A stretch of 64,000 bases of DNA from Clostridia bacterium. GTDB taxonomy: Bacteria > Bacillota_A > Clostridia > Christensenellales > Aristaeellaceae. Below, in pieces: positions 35,301 to 43,400 of the stretch. The stretch spans positions 16,669 through 80,668 of the forward strand of contig JAFWQM010000022.1 in assembly GCA_017509065.1 (NCBI GenBank), in the 5' to 3' direction. The notes beneath the pieces were generated by a model. It was given only the letters and a program-made list of their open reading frames with translations, had not been told where the DNA came from and did no database searches. Each line of letters begins with the position of its first letter. The stretch's first letter is position 1. Both the position numbers and the translations under genes were made by a program.

Positions 35301-35643
35301 GGACATCCTGCTCATTTCCTACAACGCGAAGCCCGGCATGCACGTGGTCAGCGAAAGCGGCGTCGTGGTGTCCCTTGACCTGAACATCACCGACGCGCTC
35401 CGCCAGGAGGGCCTGGCCCGCGACATTGTGCGCAACATCCAGGACGCCCGCAAGGCCCAGAACTACAACATCACCGACCGCATCACCATCGCCATCACCG
35501 GCGGCGCGCTGCCCGAGGAATGGGTTTCCTACATCTGCGGCGAGACCCTCGCCAGCGTGGGCGAAGTTCCCGCGCCCGACACCACCGTTACCGTGGAGGG
35601 CGAGGGCAAGGAAAATATCACCATCGCTATCGTGAAGCAATAA
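32392..35643 (+). CDS. ileS: Isoleucyl-tRNA synthetase, IleS2-like
   Basis: The 1083-residue class I synthetase has VFYDGPPFPTGKPHHGT, VPRVWGWDCHGLPIENQ, AWTTTPWTLPSNLA in the editing domain, RDWNISRNRYWSTPIPIW and the KMSKS loop as KLSKS (647-651). A zinc site CDCCKE...CKCGG lies near residue 520. Length and motifs match the eukaryote-like IleS2 branch, whose members often tolerate mupirocin. The HIGH motif is HHGT (residues 54-57), with Thr replacing the last His. The start is TTG at 32392: the nearby ATG opens a frame that stops after three codons, and AGGGGGA is suitably placed. Confidence 0.95.
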   Translation: MKYEELDSKLNLSALQEEVLSFWKENHTFEKSLEGKNSEVVFYDGPPFPTGKPHHGTVLVSFIKDMIARYWTMRGNSVPRVWGWDCHGLPIENQAEKTLGIADKSIIEKSTSIKTADEAAKVEGTVNDKWHRAVQGAVDEAARFPQYKGMHVGMAAFNNECRNIVSSNNEAWREYIEEMARWVDYDHAYKTMTPQFMESVMWAFKSCYDKGLIYSGYRVTPYCMHCETSLSISDTRESDSTRPRQDRWIIAKFRSESEPEMNGKPVYYLAWTTTPWTLPSNLALSVHENLTYAYVDVGEQIYVACENTLTNFKNVFGEKPEIVKRVQGKDMLGLLYEPLFPYFAFMRKDGAFRFVSADYVDASEGVGIVHTAPAFGEDDYWTCRKNNIPTDIVNPVDAKGHFSEEVTDFFEDSKTRNVIEMNPIIVRFLYANDKAVADGSLVHNYPHCWRCKNPLIYKAMSAWYFNIEKIKPQLIEENEKINWVPETVKHGRFGNWLENARDWNISRNRYWSTPIPIWECDCCKERKVLGSIAEIKEVSGMELTDLHRQYMDQVTFPCKCGGTMRRVPEVLDCWFESGSVTYAQKHYPFENKDWFETHFPCDFIVEYTGQIRCWFYYMHVMAVALFGRPAFKNCIVHGTLLAKDGKKLSKSSKNYTDPMELMRGYGTDAFRLYLYQSNAMLMGDLKFDDDGLKDAYQQLVAPLWNAANFFISYANVDSYHPDSLKEPKTDHQLDRWILAKLQETEKTIREAMDAYQVDGYVTPLVSLMDGLTNWYIRRSRRRFWGSEMTEDKQAAYDTLYYVLVNLIKLYAPVAPILSEKLYRILTGEESVHLADWPSIPESYADDKLIADVELVRRVIRLTRSIREKQKVKNRQPLSLMQIALNDPAGAQVVAAFTDIIKEELNVKELEILDDVDHIATVSYKPCFPVIGQKYPAQRPAIIKAVQTGKFRLEDGKVVLDMGGEQQAFDEDILLISYNAKPGMHVVSESGVVVSLDLNITDALRQEGLARDIVRNIQDARKAQNYNITDRITIAITGGALPEEWVSYICGETLASVGEVPAPDTTVTVEGEGKENITIAIVKQ

Positions 35644-35659
35644 GCACCCAACAAAAATC

Positions 35660-35696
35660 AGCCCGTGGAACAGCGCTTGTTCCACGGGCTTGTTTT
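35660..35696 (+). terminator. Terminator for ileS
   Basis: AGCCCGTGGAAC (35660-35671) pairs perfectly with GTTCCACGGGCT (35679-35690), followed by TGTTTT. Confidence 0.9.
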
Positions 35697-35718
35697 CATA
35701 TATGCCACGACTGAGCGA

Positions 35719-35973
35719 TCAGTAGTTTGGCGCTTTGAAAAGTTCCGGTTCTTTTACCAGTCTGTTGTGGGGAAGTACGCCGTTAAACGCGCAAAACAAA
35801 AGCGCGGCAAACGGGACGTCTTCCGCCCATTTCCGCGCTTTTCGCCGGTCGTATGCTTTTCCGCTTTCCTTCTTCCGCGTCACCGGGCTGAATTCCCAGA
35901 CCACGCGGCGCCTGGCGTCATACGCCTTCTTTTGGTTTTTTGACAGTTTTTCGTAAGGGATCATTTTGGCCAT
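35719..35973 (-). CDS. Small basic protein downstream of the ornate RNA candidate
   Basis: The 84-residue protein (MAKMIPYEKLSKNQKKAYDA...) is rich in Lys and Arg in its first half (YDARRRVVWEFSPVTRKK, AYDRRKARKWAED). Proteins opening MIPYEKLSKK with a basic middle recur in Bacillota as hypothetical proteins. AAAGGAG before 35973 decides the start. It is 97 bases downstream of the zinc-ribbon gene in the same direction. Nucleic-acid binding is plausible from charge alone. Confidence 0.7.
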   Translation of the reverse strand: MAKMIPYEKLSKNQKKAYDARRRVVWEFSPVTRKKESGKAYDRRKARKWAEDVPFAALLFCAFNGVLPHNRLVKEPELFKAPNY

Positions 35974-36070
35974 GATTTTTCTCCTTTCATGCAAGAAAAA
36001 GACCGCCCCGGTAAGGGAGGTCTTGTCGGTCGGTGCCGTTTATCGCCGCGGTGTCGGTTCCACCGGCCTT

Positions 36071-36565
36071 TCACACGGCTTTCTGGTTCTTGCCGCGCAT
36101 CCGGGCGGCAGCCTTTTCCCGGGCAGGCTCGATCCCCTTCAGCCCATTCCTCTGTTCACCGGTCAGATCCCAGCAGATATGGGGCTTGCGGCAGCACCAG
36201 ACCGCCTCGACGAAATCCTTGGCCTCCCTCAGACCCATGAGGAACCCTTTGCCGTTGATGATCGCGCGAAGCGCCTTGATCGCCTTGATTTTTTCATTTG
36301 TCTGCCGATAAGCCAGCACATCCCTGAGGTTCACTTCGACGGAAAGCCTTCTCTTGCTCCCTTTGCTGTTCAACCTGAGCATGATCCGGGCGGAGGAACC
36401 TTTTCCTGTCCGGCAGCCAACGCCCTGAATGACCGGGGCGGGCAGGCCGTCCTTGCGGGCGCTTTCCAGCTGCGGATAGATTTTGCCGCAGAAGGGGCAA
36501 TGTCCGCCGTAGTTCAGGGTGGAGAAGGTCTTCCGGCAGGATGGATTCGTGCAGTGTTTATTCAT
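36071..36565 (-). CDS. Zinc-ribbon protein with an L7/L12-C-terminal-like segment
   Basis: The 164-residue protein begins MNKHCTNPSCRKTFST and GGHCPFCGKIYP, a four-Cys zinc ribbon (residues 5-30). A basic middle follows (RLNSKGSKRRLSVEVNLRD). Then comes IKAIKALRAI...GLREAKDFVEAV, which resembles the helix-GL-EAK-VE signature of the ribosomal L7/L12 C-terminal domain. The tail is basic (EKAAARMRGKNQKAV). GGGAGGG sits 6 bases before ATG 36565; ATG 36571 touches it and is less likely. It lies directly downstream of the ornate RNA candidate on the same strand. Confidence 0.75.
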   Translation of the reverse strand: MNKHCTNPSCRKTFSTLNYGGHCPFCGKIYPQLESARKDGLPAPVIQGVGCRTGKGSSARIMLRLNSKGSKRRLSVEVNLRDVLAYRQTNEKIKAIKALRAIINGKGFLMGLREAKDFVEAVWCCRKPHICWDLTGEQRNGLKGIEPAREKAAARMRGKNQKAV

Positions 36566-36705
36566 AAACATCCCTCCCTGAAACAGTTTGTCATGCTCTC
36601 TTCCGCTGTTAAAAATTTTGAAACCGTATCCTGTCCGGGCTGTGGGGCCATCCCCTCCGATCAAAGCGTACAATGCCGCGGATGCAGGCGCTTTCCGCCT
36701 TGTTC

Positions 36706-38095
36706 CCGCTTCTGATCCAACAGTTCCCGCTGGCTTTCGCCATACATTGAACCGTACTTTGATTGTTCCGCCACCAATAAGTCCGCTCGCGTCCGGTAGC
36801 TGTCCGAACACCGCGCTGCCCCCGCGGTTTCCCGCGGAATGAGGGAGGGAATCATTACCCCCAGCTTTCACCTGAAAGAATGGCCGATAAGGCTACTTGC
36901 ACGGAACCTCTGCCTTATACCGCAGCCCTGTCTCAGACTGCGTTCAACGGCGGCTGACTTGTTCCCGGGTCAGGATTTCCAGTGTTTGCGCTGGCTGACT
37001 GGGCCAGCGCCTGAACTGGATTCTTCCTCCACAGGAGGCGTCTATTGCGTCAGCGGCAGAATTCCTGCGTTATCAGTATCCGATCCTTTGCACCATTCCC
37101 GTTGGCTTGGCGTTTTCGCCTATGCCCATCACATTGCTGCAATGGACGGGCCGGTTTCGGAAGGTATCCCTCCCGTCCGGCTTCCCGTTGGGAACGTCCC
37201 GGATGCGTGATGACACTTTGCACCGGGCTGCGGAAGCTGTTGGATCAAAAGCGGTGCGTGCTGTCCGTCCGTCCGATCGCCTGCCGGGAGAGACTTTCGC
37301 CCCACAGCCCATTTGTCCTCACGATCCGATGTTCGGCAGCGCCTGCATCCACTTTCCTGACGAGTTCCTCCAAGCCATTTTGCCCGCTTTCACGGTACCG
37401 ACCAGAACTTCAGACCTTGTTTCAGCCATTGAGAGAATACGGCCGGTTGATGGGCAGCGACTCCCATCCGCGTATCCTGCGGCTTTCGCCGCTGATCTCA
37501 AGAAGGATTGATTACCTCCACCGTTCACGGATCTTCCGGCACAATCACTGTTGAAAGTGACGTATCGAATGCAGGAAGTCGAGTTATTCTCCATTCCGCT
37601 ACTTTGGTCAGCCTTCCGTCTTATACACCCCTTTCGGGGCTTCACTGGAAACCGGCGCGTCAGTCATCCCGTAATGGGCCGATTACTCGCTTTCGGCCGC
37701 TCTCCTGCGGGCACCGCCCCGCGGCATCTCGGGTTATTCCCTCCTTTCGGGAGGGCGTCTATTGACCGGCGACAGAGGCTGCGCTTTGGTCTGCGTTCCT
37801 CCGGCACAGCACTGCATTTTCTGCCTTTTAGGCATTCCGTCCCCCGCTCACGCGGGTTCCACAGGGCACTGACTCCGGGTATCCCCGGAGCTTTTCCCCA
37901 ATGCGGGCGTTCCGAACAGCTCCCACTGCCGAAAGCCGACGCCTCTCAGAACGGTTTTCATCCCGCTTATGCACTGAGTTGCAAAATGGCTTGGAGGAAC
38001 TCGTTTTTTCTATGCGGCTGTCAAGGTGCGCTGGAGAGACCGTTTGCCTGCTCCGGTTCCGCGGCGGGGTCCGCGTTTCCGCTTTCCCTGCCGAC
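36706..38095 (-). ncRNA. Candidate large ornate structured RNA, two homologous domains
   Basis: There is no credible ORF here in any frame; the open frames overlap and are low-complexity Pro/Arg/Ser-rich. Two long-range helices close two domains. One pairs 37360-37383 with 37981-38004 (24 perfect pairs). The other pairs 36706-36727 with 37232-37254 (22 pairs, one being G-U only on the minus-strand RNA, plus one bulge). Minus-strand hairpins carry GNRA loops: CCTCCCGAAAGGAGG (37739-37755), CCCCGAAAGGGG (37628-37639), GCGGCGAAAGCCGC (37480-37493) and CCCGCGTGAGCGGG (37842-37856). Four short motifs recur in the same order in both domains. A minus-strand promoter lies at 38102-38130. The 3' end is not defined. 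The class is unknown; ROOL, GOLLD and OLE are the size analogues to test. Confidence 0.72.
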
Positions 38096-38101
38096 GCGCA
38101 T

Positions 38102-38130
38102 AGAATAACACAGAAAAGCCGCGCTGTCAT
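38102..38130 (-). promoter_or_regulatory. Promoter for the ornate RNA candidate
   Basis: On the minus strand ATGACA (38125-38130) and TATTCT (38102-38107) are 17 bases apart. The start of transcription would be near 38095. Confidence 0.5.
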
Positions 38131-38175
38131 TAAACCGGTGGTTGAATTGTTGAAGCTCTTACGATTCAGTTATTC

Positions 38176-38236
38176 CTGGGGGAACCGCTCTTTGGAGCCC
38201 AAAGAGCGGTTCCCCCAGGCCCCTTCCGAGAAAAGC
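38176..38236 (+). repeat. Family A repeat, copy 4
   Basis: GGGGGAACCGCTCTTTGG and its complement are followed by GGCCCCTTCCGAGAAAAGC. Confidence 0.9.
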
Positions 38237-38290
38237 TGCAGAAAGATAAATACTTTTGCTGTAAGAACCAACTAACAGTGTTTGTTTTTC

Positions 38291-38360
38291 TTTATGGCTT
38301 TCTTGGAAGGGGGTCTGGGGGAAACCATTCTTTGGCGGCCAAAGAATGGTTTCCCCCAGA
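38291..38360 (-). repeat. Family A repeat, copy 5
   Basis: The inverted orientation puts the tail TTATGGCTTTCTTGGAAGGG on the left. The stem GGGGGAAACCATTCTTTGG has its complement. It carries the AT-for-GC compensated variant. Copies 4 and 5 sit tail to tail between the divergent RNA and plsX promoters. Confidence 0.9.
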
Positions 38361-38394
38361 TATTTGAATGGTAACTTGAAGCTTTCCGGAACAC

Positions 38395-38423
38395 TTGTCA
38401 ATTGCGCTGTTTTATGGTAGAAT
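38395..38423 (+). promoter_or_regulatory. Promoter for plsX
   Basis: TTGTCA (38395-38400), 17 bases, then TAGAAT (38418-38423), 40 bases before the plsX ATG. Confidence 0.8.
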
Positions 38424-38463
38424 AGCATGTCTTTTTATGAGCCTTAAGCAAGGAGGGAAAGCC

Positions 38464-39471
38464 ATGGTTCATATTTATCTGGACGCTATGGGCGGGGACA
38501 ACGCGCCCCAGTGCACCGTCGACGGGACGATCGAAGCCCTGCGGGCGGACGCGGATCTGAAGATCACCCTTGGCGGCCCGAAGGACGATATTGAAAAACT
38601 GCTGGTCAACTGCGATGATGTGCGCAGCCGCATCGCGGTGGATGACTGTACCGAAATCATTACCAACCATGACGCGCCGGTGATGGCGATTCGCCAGAAA
38701 AAGCAGAGCGCCCAGGTGAAGGGCATGCTGCTGGTGCGCGAGGGCGGCGCGGATGGGTTCGTGTCCGCGGGCTCCACCGGAGCGACGCTGGCGGGCGGCA
38801 TGTTCCGCCTGGGCCGCATCGACGGCGTGGAACGCCCGGCGCTGGCCCCGCTGATGCCCAACGGCAAGGGCTTCTTCTGCCTCATCGACTGCGGCGCGAA
38901 CGTGGACTGCCTGCCCGCATACCTGCCCCAGTTCGGCGTGATGGGCGCGGCGTATCTGAAAGCCGTGCGCGGGGTGGAGAATCCCCGGGTTGGTCTGGTG
39001 AACATCGGCGCGGAAAGCGAAAAGGGCAACGCGCTGGCGAAAGCCGCCTATCCCCTGATGGAAAAAGCGCCTTTCAACTTCATCGGCAACGTGGAGGGCC
39101 GCGACATCACTGGGGACGTAGCCGACGTGGTGGTCTGCGACGGCTTCTCCGGCAACCTGATTTTGAAGTTCATGGAGGGCGTGGCGGGCACCTTGCTGGG
39201 CATGATCAAAAAAGAAATCAAGGCGGATTTCCGCAGCACCCTGGGGGGTCTCATGGCCAAGCCCGCCTTTAAGCGCGTCAAGAAAGCCATGGACTACACC
39301 GAGGTCGGCGGCGCGCCGCTGCTCGGCGTCAAGGGCGTGGTGGTCAAGGCCCACGGCTCCAGCAACGCCCACGCCATCGCCTGCGCCATTCGCCAGGCCG
39401 TCATCATGGTACGGAAGAACCTGGTTGAATCCATAGAGAAAGAGATTTCCAAGCAACTGCAAGAAGAATAA
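38464..39471 (+). CDS. plsX: Phosphate acyltransferase PlsX
   Basis: The 335-residue enzyme converts acyl-ACP to acyl phosphate for glycerolipid synthesis. It opens IYLDAMGGDNAP and has FVSAGSTGATLAGG, LIDCGANVDCLP, VGLVNIGAESEKGN and CDGFSGNLILKFMEG, all PlsX hallmarks. The ATG at 38464 has AGGAGGGAAAGCC upstream; the in-frame ATG at 38395 lies in the promoter. It heads the plsX-acpP-rnc-smc cluster common in Bacillota. Confidence 0.96.
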   Translation: MVHIYLDAMGGDNAPQCTVDGTIEALRADADLKITLGGPKDDIEKLLVNCDDVRSRIAVDDCTEIITNHDAPVMAIRQKKQSAQVKGMLLVREGGADGFVSAGSTGATLAGGMFRLGRIDGVERPALAPLMPNGKGFFCLIDCGANVDCLPAYLPQFGVMGAAYLKAVRGVENPRVGLVNIGAESEKGNALAKAAYPLMEKAPFNFIGNVEGRDITGDVADVVVCDGFSGNLILKFMEGVAGTLLGMIKKEIKADFRSTLGGLMAKPAFKRVKKAMDYTEVGGAPLLGVKGVVVKAHGSSNAHAIACAIRQAVIMVRKNLVESIEKEISKQLQEE

Positions 39472-39484
39472 GGAGGACACAACA

Positions 39485-39712
39485 ATGGTATTCGACACAG
39501 TAGCGGCTATGATCGCCAAGCAGCTCAAAATGGACGTGAAGGACATCACCCCCGATAAGCGCCTGGTGGAAGACCTGAAAGCAGACAGCGCCAACGTGAT
39601 GGTCATGATCATGGACCTGGAAGACACCTTCAACATCACCGTGGACGACACCGCCATCAACACCCTGCGCACCGTGGGGGACGTTGTCAAGTACATCGAG
39701 GCGAACCAGTAA
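39485..39712 (+). CDS. acpP: Acyl carrier protein
   Basis: The 75-residue acidic four-helix protein lies 13 bases after plsX with an AAGGAGG site. The phosphopantetheine Ser lies in LKADSANVMVMIMDLED (Ser 39). The usual DSL is DSA here, so the conserved Leu after the Ser is replaced. The remaining blocks (DITPDKRLVEDL, TVGDVVKYIE) are standard. It feeds fatty-acid synthesis and PlsX. Confidence 0.94.
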   Translation: MVFDTVAAMIAKQLKMDVKDITPDKRLVEDLKADSANVMVMIMDLEDTFNITVDDTAINTLRTVGDVVKYIEANQ

Positions 39713-39714
39713 AA

Positions 39715-39776
39715 CAGACAGGCGAAAAATTTCGCCTGTCTGCGGATTTCATTTGAAGGGGCTGCGGCCCCTTCAA
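39715..39776 (+). terminator. Two hairpins between acpP and rnc
   Basis: CAGACAGGCGAAA (39715-39727) pairs with TTTCGCCTGTCTG (39730-39742). A second stem GAAGGGGC...GCCCCTTC (39756-39775) follows. Neither has a good T run, so partial termination or processing is more likely than a full stop. Confidence 0.5.
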
Positions 39777-39815
39777 GCATCCCGGGTTTAGATTAGGCAA
39801 AGAAGGAAACAGACC

Positions 39816-40495
39816 ATGTCCGACATCAAGGCCCTCCAGGGGGCGATTGGCTATCAGTTCAAAAGACCGCGCTGCTTAAGCAGGCGCTCACCCATCCGTC
39901 GCTGGGGCACGAGCATAACCAGCGGCTGGAATTTTTGGGCGACGCGGTTTTGGAGCTATGCGTGAGCGAAAAGATTTACGCCAATCATCCCGAAATGCAC
40001 GAGGGGGCCATGACGCGCTTAAGGCAAAAGCTGGTGCGGGAAGAAAAGCTGGCGGAGGCCGCGGCGTCCGTGCACCTCGGCGAAGCGCTGAACATGGACC
40101 GAAGCTGCGAAATCTCCGGGGGCCGGACGAATCCCTCCGTGCTGTGCGACACCTTCGAGGCCGTGCTCGCCGCAGTGTATCTGGACGGCGGGCTGGACGC
40201 GGCGCGGGCCATGGTGCTGCGCCTCATCGGCGACTGCACCGAGACCGGCGAAACCGACGCCAAGAGCGCCCTGCAGGAATACGTGCAGAGCAAGGGCCTG
40301 CCCAATCCCACCTACGAAACGCTGGGCGAGGAAGGCCCGCCGCACGACCGGGTGTTCACCGCCGCCGTGCTGATCGACGGTAAGCAGGCCGCCCAAGGGA
40401 AGGGTACCAGCAAAAAGCGGGCCGAGCAGGAGGCCGCCGCCGCCGCGCTGAATATGATGAAAGGTTCGGGGGAAGCAGGGACACATGCGCCTTAA
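39816..40495 (+). pseudogene. rnc: Ribonuclease III, broken by a one-base deletion
   Basis: The ATG at 39816 (AAGAAGGAAACAGACC upstream) reads MSDIKALQGAIGYQFK and then loses frame at AAAA (39861-39864). The frame one base over continues TALLKQALTHPSLGHEHNQ, RLEFLGDAVLEL (the RNase III signature), CDTFEAVLAAVYLDGG and a complete dsRNA-binding domain (SALQEYVQSKGLPNPTYE, GTSKKRAEQEAAAAAL). One extra A would restore FKKTALLKQAL. Either the deletion is real or it is a sequence error in a short homopolymer. It overlaps smc by 11 bases. Confidence 0.85.
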
Positions 40496-43400
40496 AAAAC
40501 TGGAAATCAACGGGTTCAAGTCCTTTGCCGACCGGACGGAAATCGTGTTCAATCAGGGCATCACGGGCATCGTGGGCCCCAATGGCTCGGGGAAAAGCAA
40601 CATCGGCGACGCCGTGCGCTGGGTGCTGGGCGAGCAGAGCGCCAAGGTGCTGCGCGGGGCCAAGATGGAGGACGTGATCTTCGGCGGCACCGCCAAGCGC
40701 AAGCAAGCGTCCTACTGCGAAGTGAGCCTTGTTTTTGACAACGAGGACGGGGCGCTCAAATCCAGCTTCACCGAGGTTCTGGTCACCCGCCGGGTGTACC
40801 GCAACGGCGACAGCGACTACTTCCTCAACAAAACTTCCTGCCGCTTAAAGGACATTCTGGAGCTGTTCCGGGATACGGGCATCGGCAAGGAGGGCTATTC
40901 CCTCATCGGCCAGGGCCGCATTGACGAAATCCTGTCCGTCAAGAGCGAGGACAGGCGGCAGATCTTTGAGGAAGCGGCGGGTGTGATGACCTTCCGCGTG
41001 CGCAAGGAGGAGGCCGAACGCAAGCTGGCCCGCACAAGGGAAAACCTGGAACGGGTCAACGATATATTGGAAGAGCTCGCCTCCCGCGTGGAGCCGCTGG
41101 AAAAACAAGCGGCAGTGGCGAAGGAATACCTGGAGCTGGCGGAGCGCTTAAAGGATTTGGAAATCAACATTTTCCTGATCCGCCACGACAAGGTGAAGGA
41201 GCGCATCGCGGCGCTGGACAAGACCATCGAAGGCTTGAAGGATATCCTGGCCCACCACGAAGCGCGGCTGAACGAAAACACCGCCGAGCGGGAACAGTTG
41301 GAAGAGGCTATCGCTGTCCTCGAAGAGGAACTCACCGCCGCCCGGCAGGAGCATCTTTCCGCCAACGACGCGCTGCACGAGATGCAGACCGCCCGGGAGC
41401 ACACCGTTCACCAGATTGAAAGCATTCAGGAAAACCTGAAGCGCCTCGCCGGGGAGCGGGAAGCGGCCCTGGGGAAGCGAAAGGAACTGCAAGCCCTCTT
41501 TGACCAAGGCGAGCAGGACACGAAGCAGAGCGGCGAAGCGCTGACCAAGGCCGAAGCGGAACTGAACGCCGAGCAGCAGAAGCTGGACGCTTATCTGGAC
41601 GACGCTCAGCAAAAGGAAGCGGCGCTGGATAGGCACAAAGCGGATATTTTGGCCGCCATGAACCGGCTGTCCGACGCGAAGAACCAGCAGGCCCGGCAGC
41701 AAGCCATCTGCGCCCAGATGAAGCAGCGGCTCACCGAAATCGAGCAAGCCGTGCAGGAGGGCGGGGAAAAGCAAACCGCCCTGACCGCCGCGCTCCGCGC
41801 CGCCGAAAAGCAGGCCGCGGAAGTGGAAGAAGGGTGTAACGCTTTAAAGGACGATGCCGTCCAGAGCGAAGCCAACCTCCGAGCCTTGACCACTGAAACA
41901 CAGGAAACGGCGGAAAAGGCCCAGAGCCTGAACAGCAAATACCAAGGCGACGTGAGCCGCTTCCGCCTGCTGGACGAGATGAGCCGCGAGATGGAGGGCT
42001 ATAACCAGTCCGTCCGAAAAGCGCTTTCCTACGCTCAGGGGGACGGTTCCGTGCGTGGTGTGGTGGCGCGCCTCATGCAGGTGCCTAAGGAACTGGAAAA
42101 CGCCATCGACATGGTGCTGGGCGGCGCGCTACAGAACATCGTCACTGAGGACGAGGAAGCCGCCAAGCGCATCATTGACTATCTGCGCACCAACCGCCTG
42201 GGCCGCGCCACCTTCCTGCCCATGACCAGCGTGAAAAGCCGGGTGCTGACCCAAGAGGAGCGGCGGCTTCTGTCCATGCCGGGATGCTTGGGCGTGGCCA
42301 GCGAACTGATCTCCTACAGCCCGGAATACCGGGGCATCATGGAAAACCTGTTGGGCCGCACGGTCATTGCCAAAGACCTGGACAGCGGCATTCCCATCAT
42401 GCGCGTGGGACGCCACGCCTTTAGACTCGTGACGCTCGCCGGCGACGTGATGCACTCCGGCGGCTCCATGACCGGCGGCACCGCGGTGAAAAGCAGCGTG
42501 AGCCTGCTGGGCCGTGAGCGCGAAATGAAGGAGCTGCGGCAAACCCTGGAGCAGGAAAAGCAGCAATTGGATTCCCTGCGCGAACAGCTGAACCGGATGC
42601 AGGCGCAGCGGGAGGATTTAAAGCGCCTGCGCAACGAAGCCATGGAGCGGGTGCATCAGGAAGAAATCGCCGTAGCCCGCGAGCAGGAGCGCGTATTTAA
42701 CGCCAAGGCGGAGCTGACCGCCGCCTCCCAGCAATTGGAGCGCACCCGGGACGCCCGCCAGCAACTGACCGAGAGCATCGCGGAAATCGAGCGGGACCTG
42801 GCCTTCGTTCAGAACGTGGCCCAGAACGAAACCATCGACCGGGAGGCCATGGATCAGAAGACGGAAACCCTGCAAAAAGCTCTGTTCGACGCCCGCGAAA
42901 AGGCCGACGCCCAGCGCGACCTGGTCACGAAAATGCGGCTGCAATACGCCGAATTGTCCTATGCTTTAGACACTTTGCAGCGGGACAAGCAGCGCCGCGA
43001 CCGGGAATTTGAACAGCTTGCGAAGCGCCTGGCCGAGCTGGACACCGACCGGGAATGCCGGGAAATCCAGCTGCAAAAAGCGCAGGAATTATTAAAAGAG
43101 CAGGAAAAAGAATGTAAAAACCGGGAAGCGCTGGTGGCACAGGCTCTTACCAAGGCGGACGGCCTGGAAGCCCAGCGCCAGGAGAAGAACGCAAAGCAGC
43201 GCGAGTCCGTACGCCTCAGCGAGGAAATCCACAAGGCCTACGACGACGACAGCGTGAAGCTGCACCGCGCTGAAATGAGCCGTGACCGGGCGGACAGCGA
43301 GCTCAAGGTGATGACCGACCACATCTTCAACACCTACGACCTCACCTACGCCATGGCCGAGGAATTCCGCTGCGAGGGCAAGTTTGACCTATCTGGCAGC

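Noticed and set aside
33712..35685. 657-codon antisense ORF opposite ileS
   Set aside because: His/Val/Gly/Gln-rich mirror of the ileS codons, which carry all synthetase motifs.
36706..38095. Group II intron
   Set aside because: I could not find a domain V signature or a conventional 5' GUGYG boundary, and no intron-encoded reverse transcriptase is present.
36588..38108. Overlapping ORFs of 64-185 codons on both strands
   Set aside because: They overlap each other in several frames, lack ribosome sites and have the Pro/Arg/Ser-rich look of translated structured RNA. The helices and GNRA loops explain the region better.
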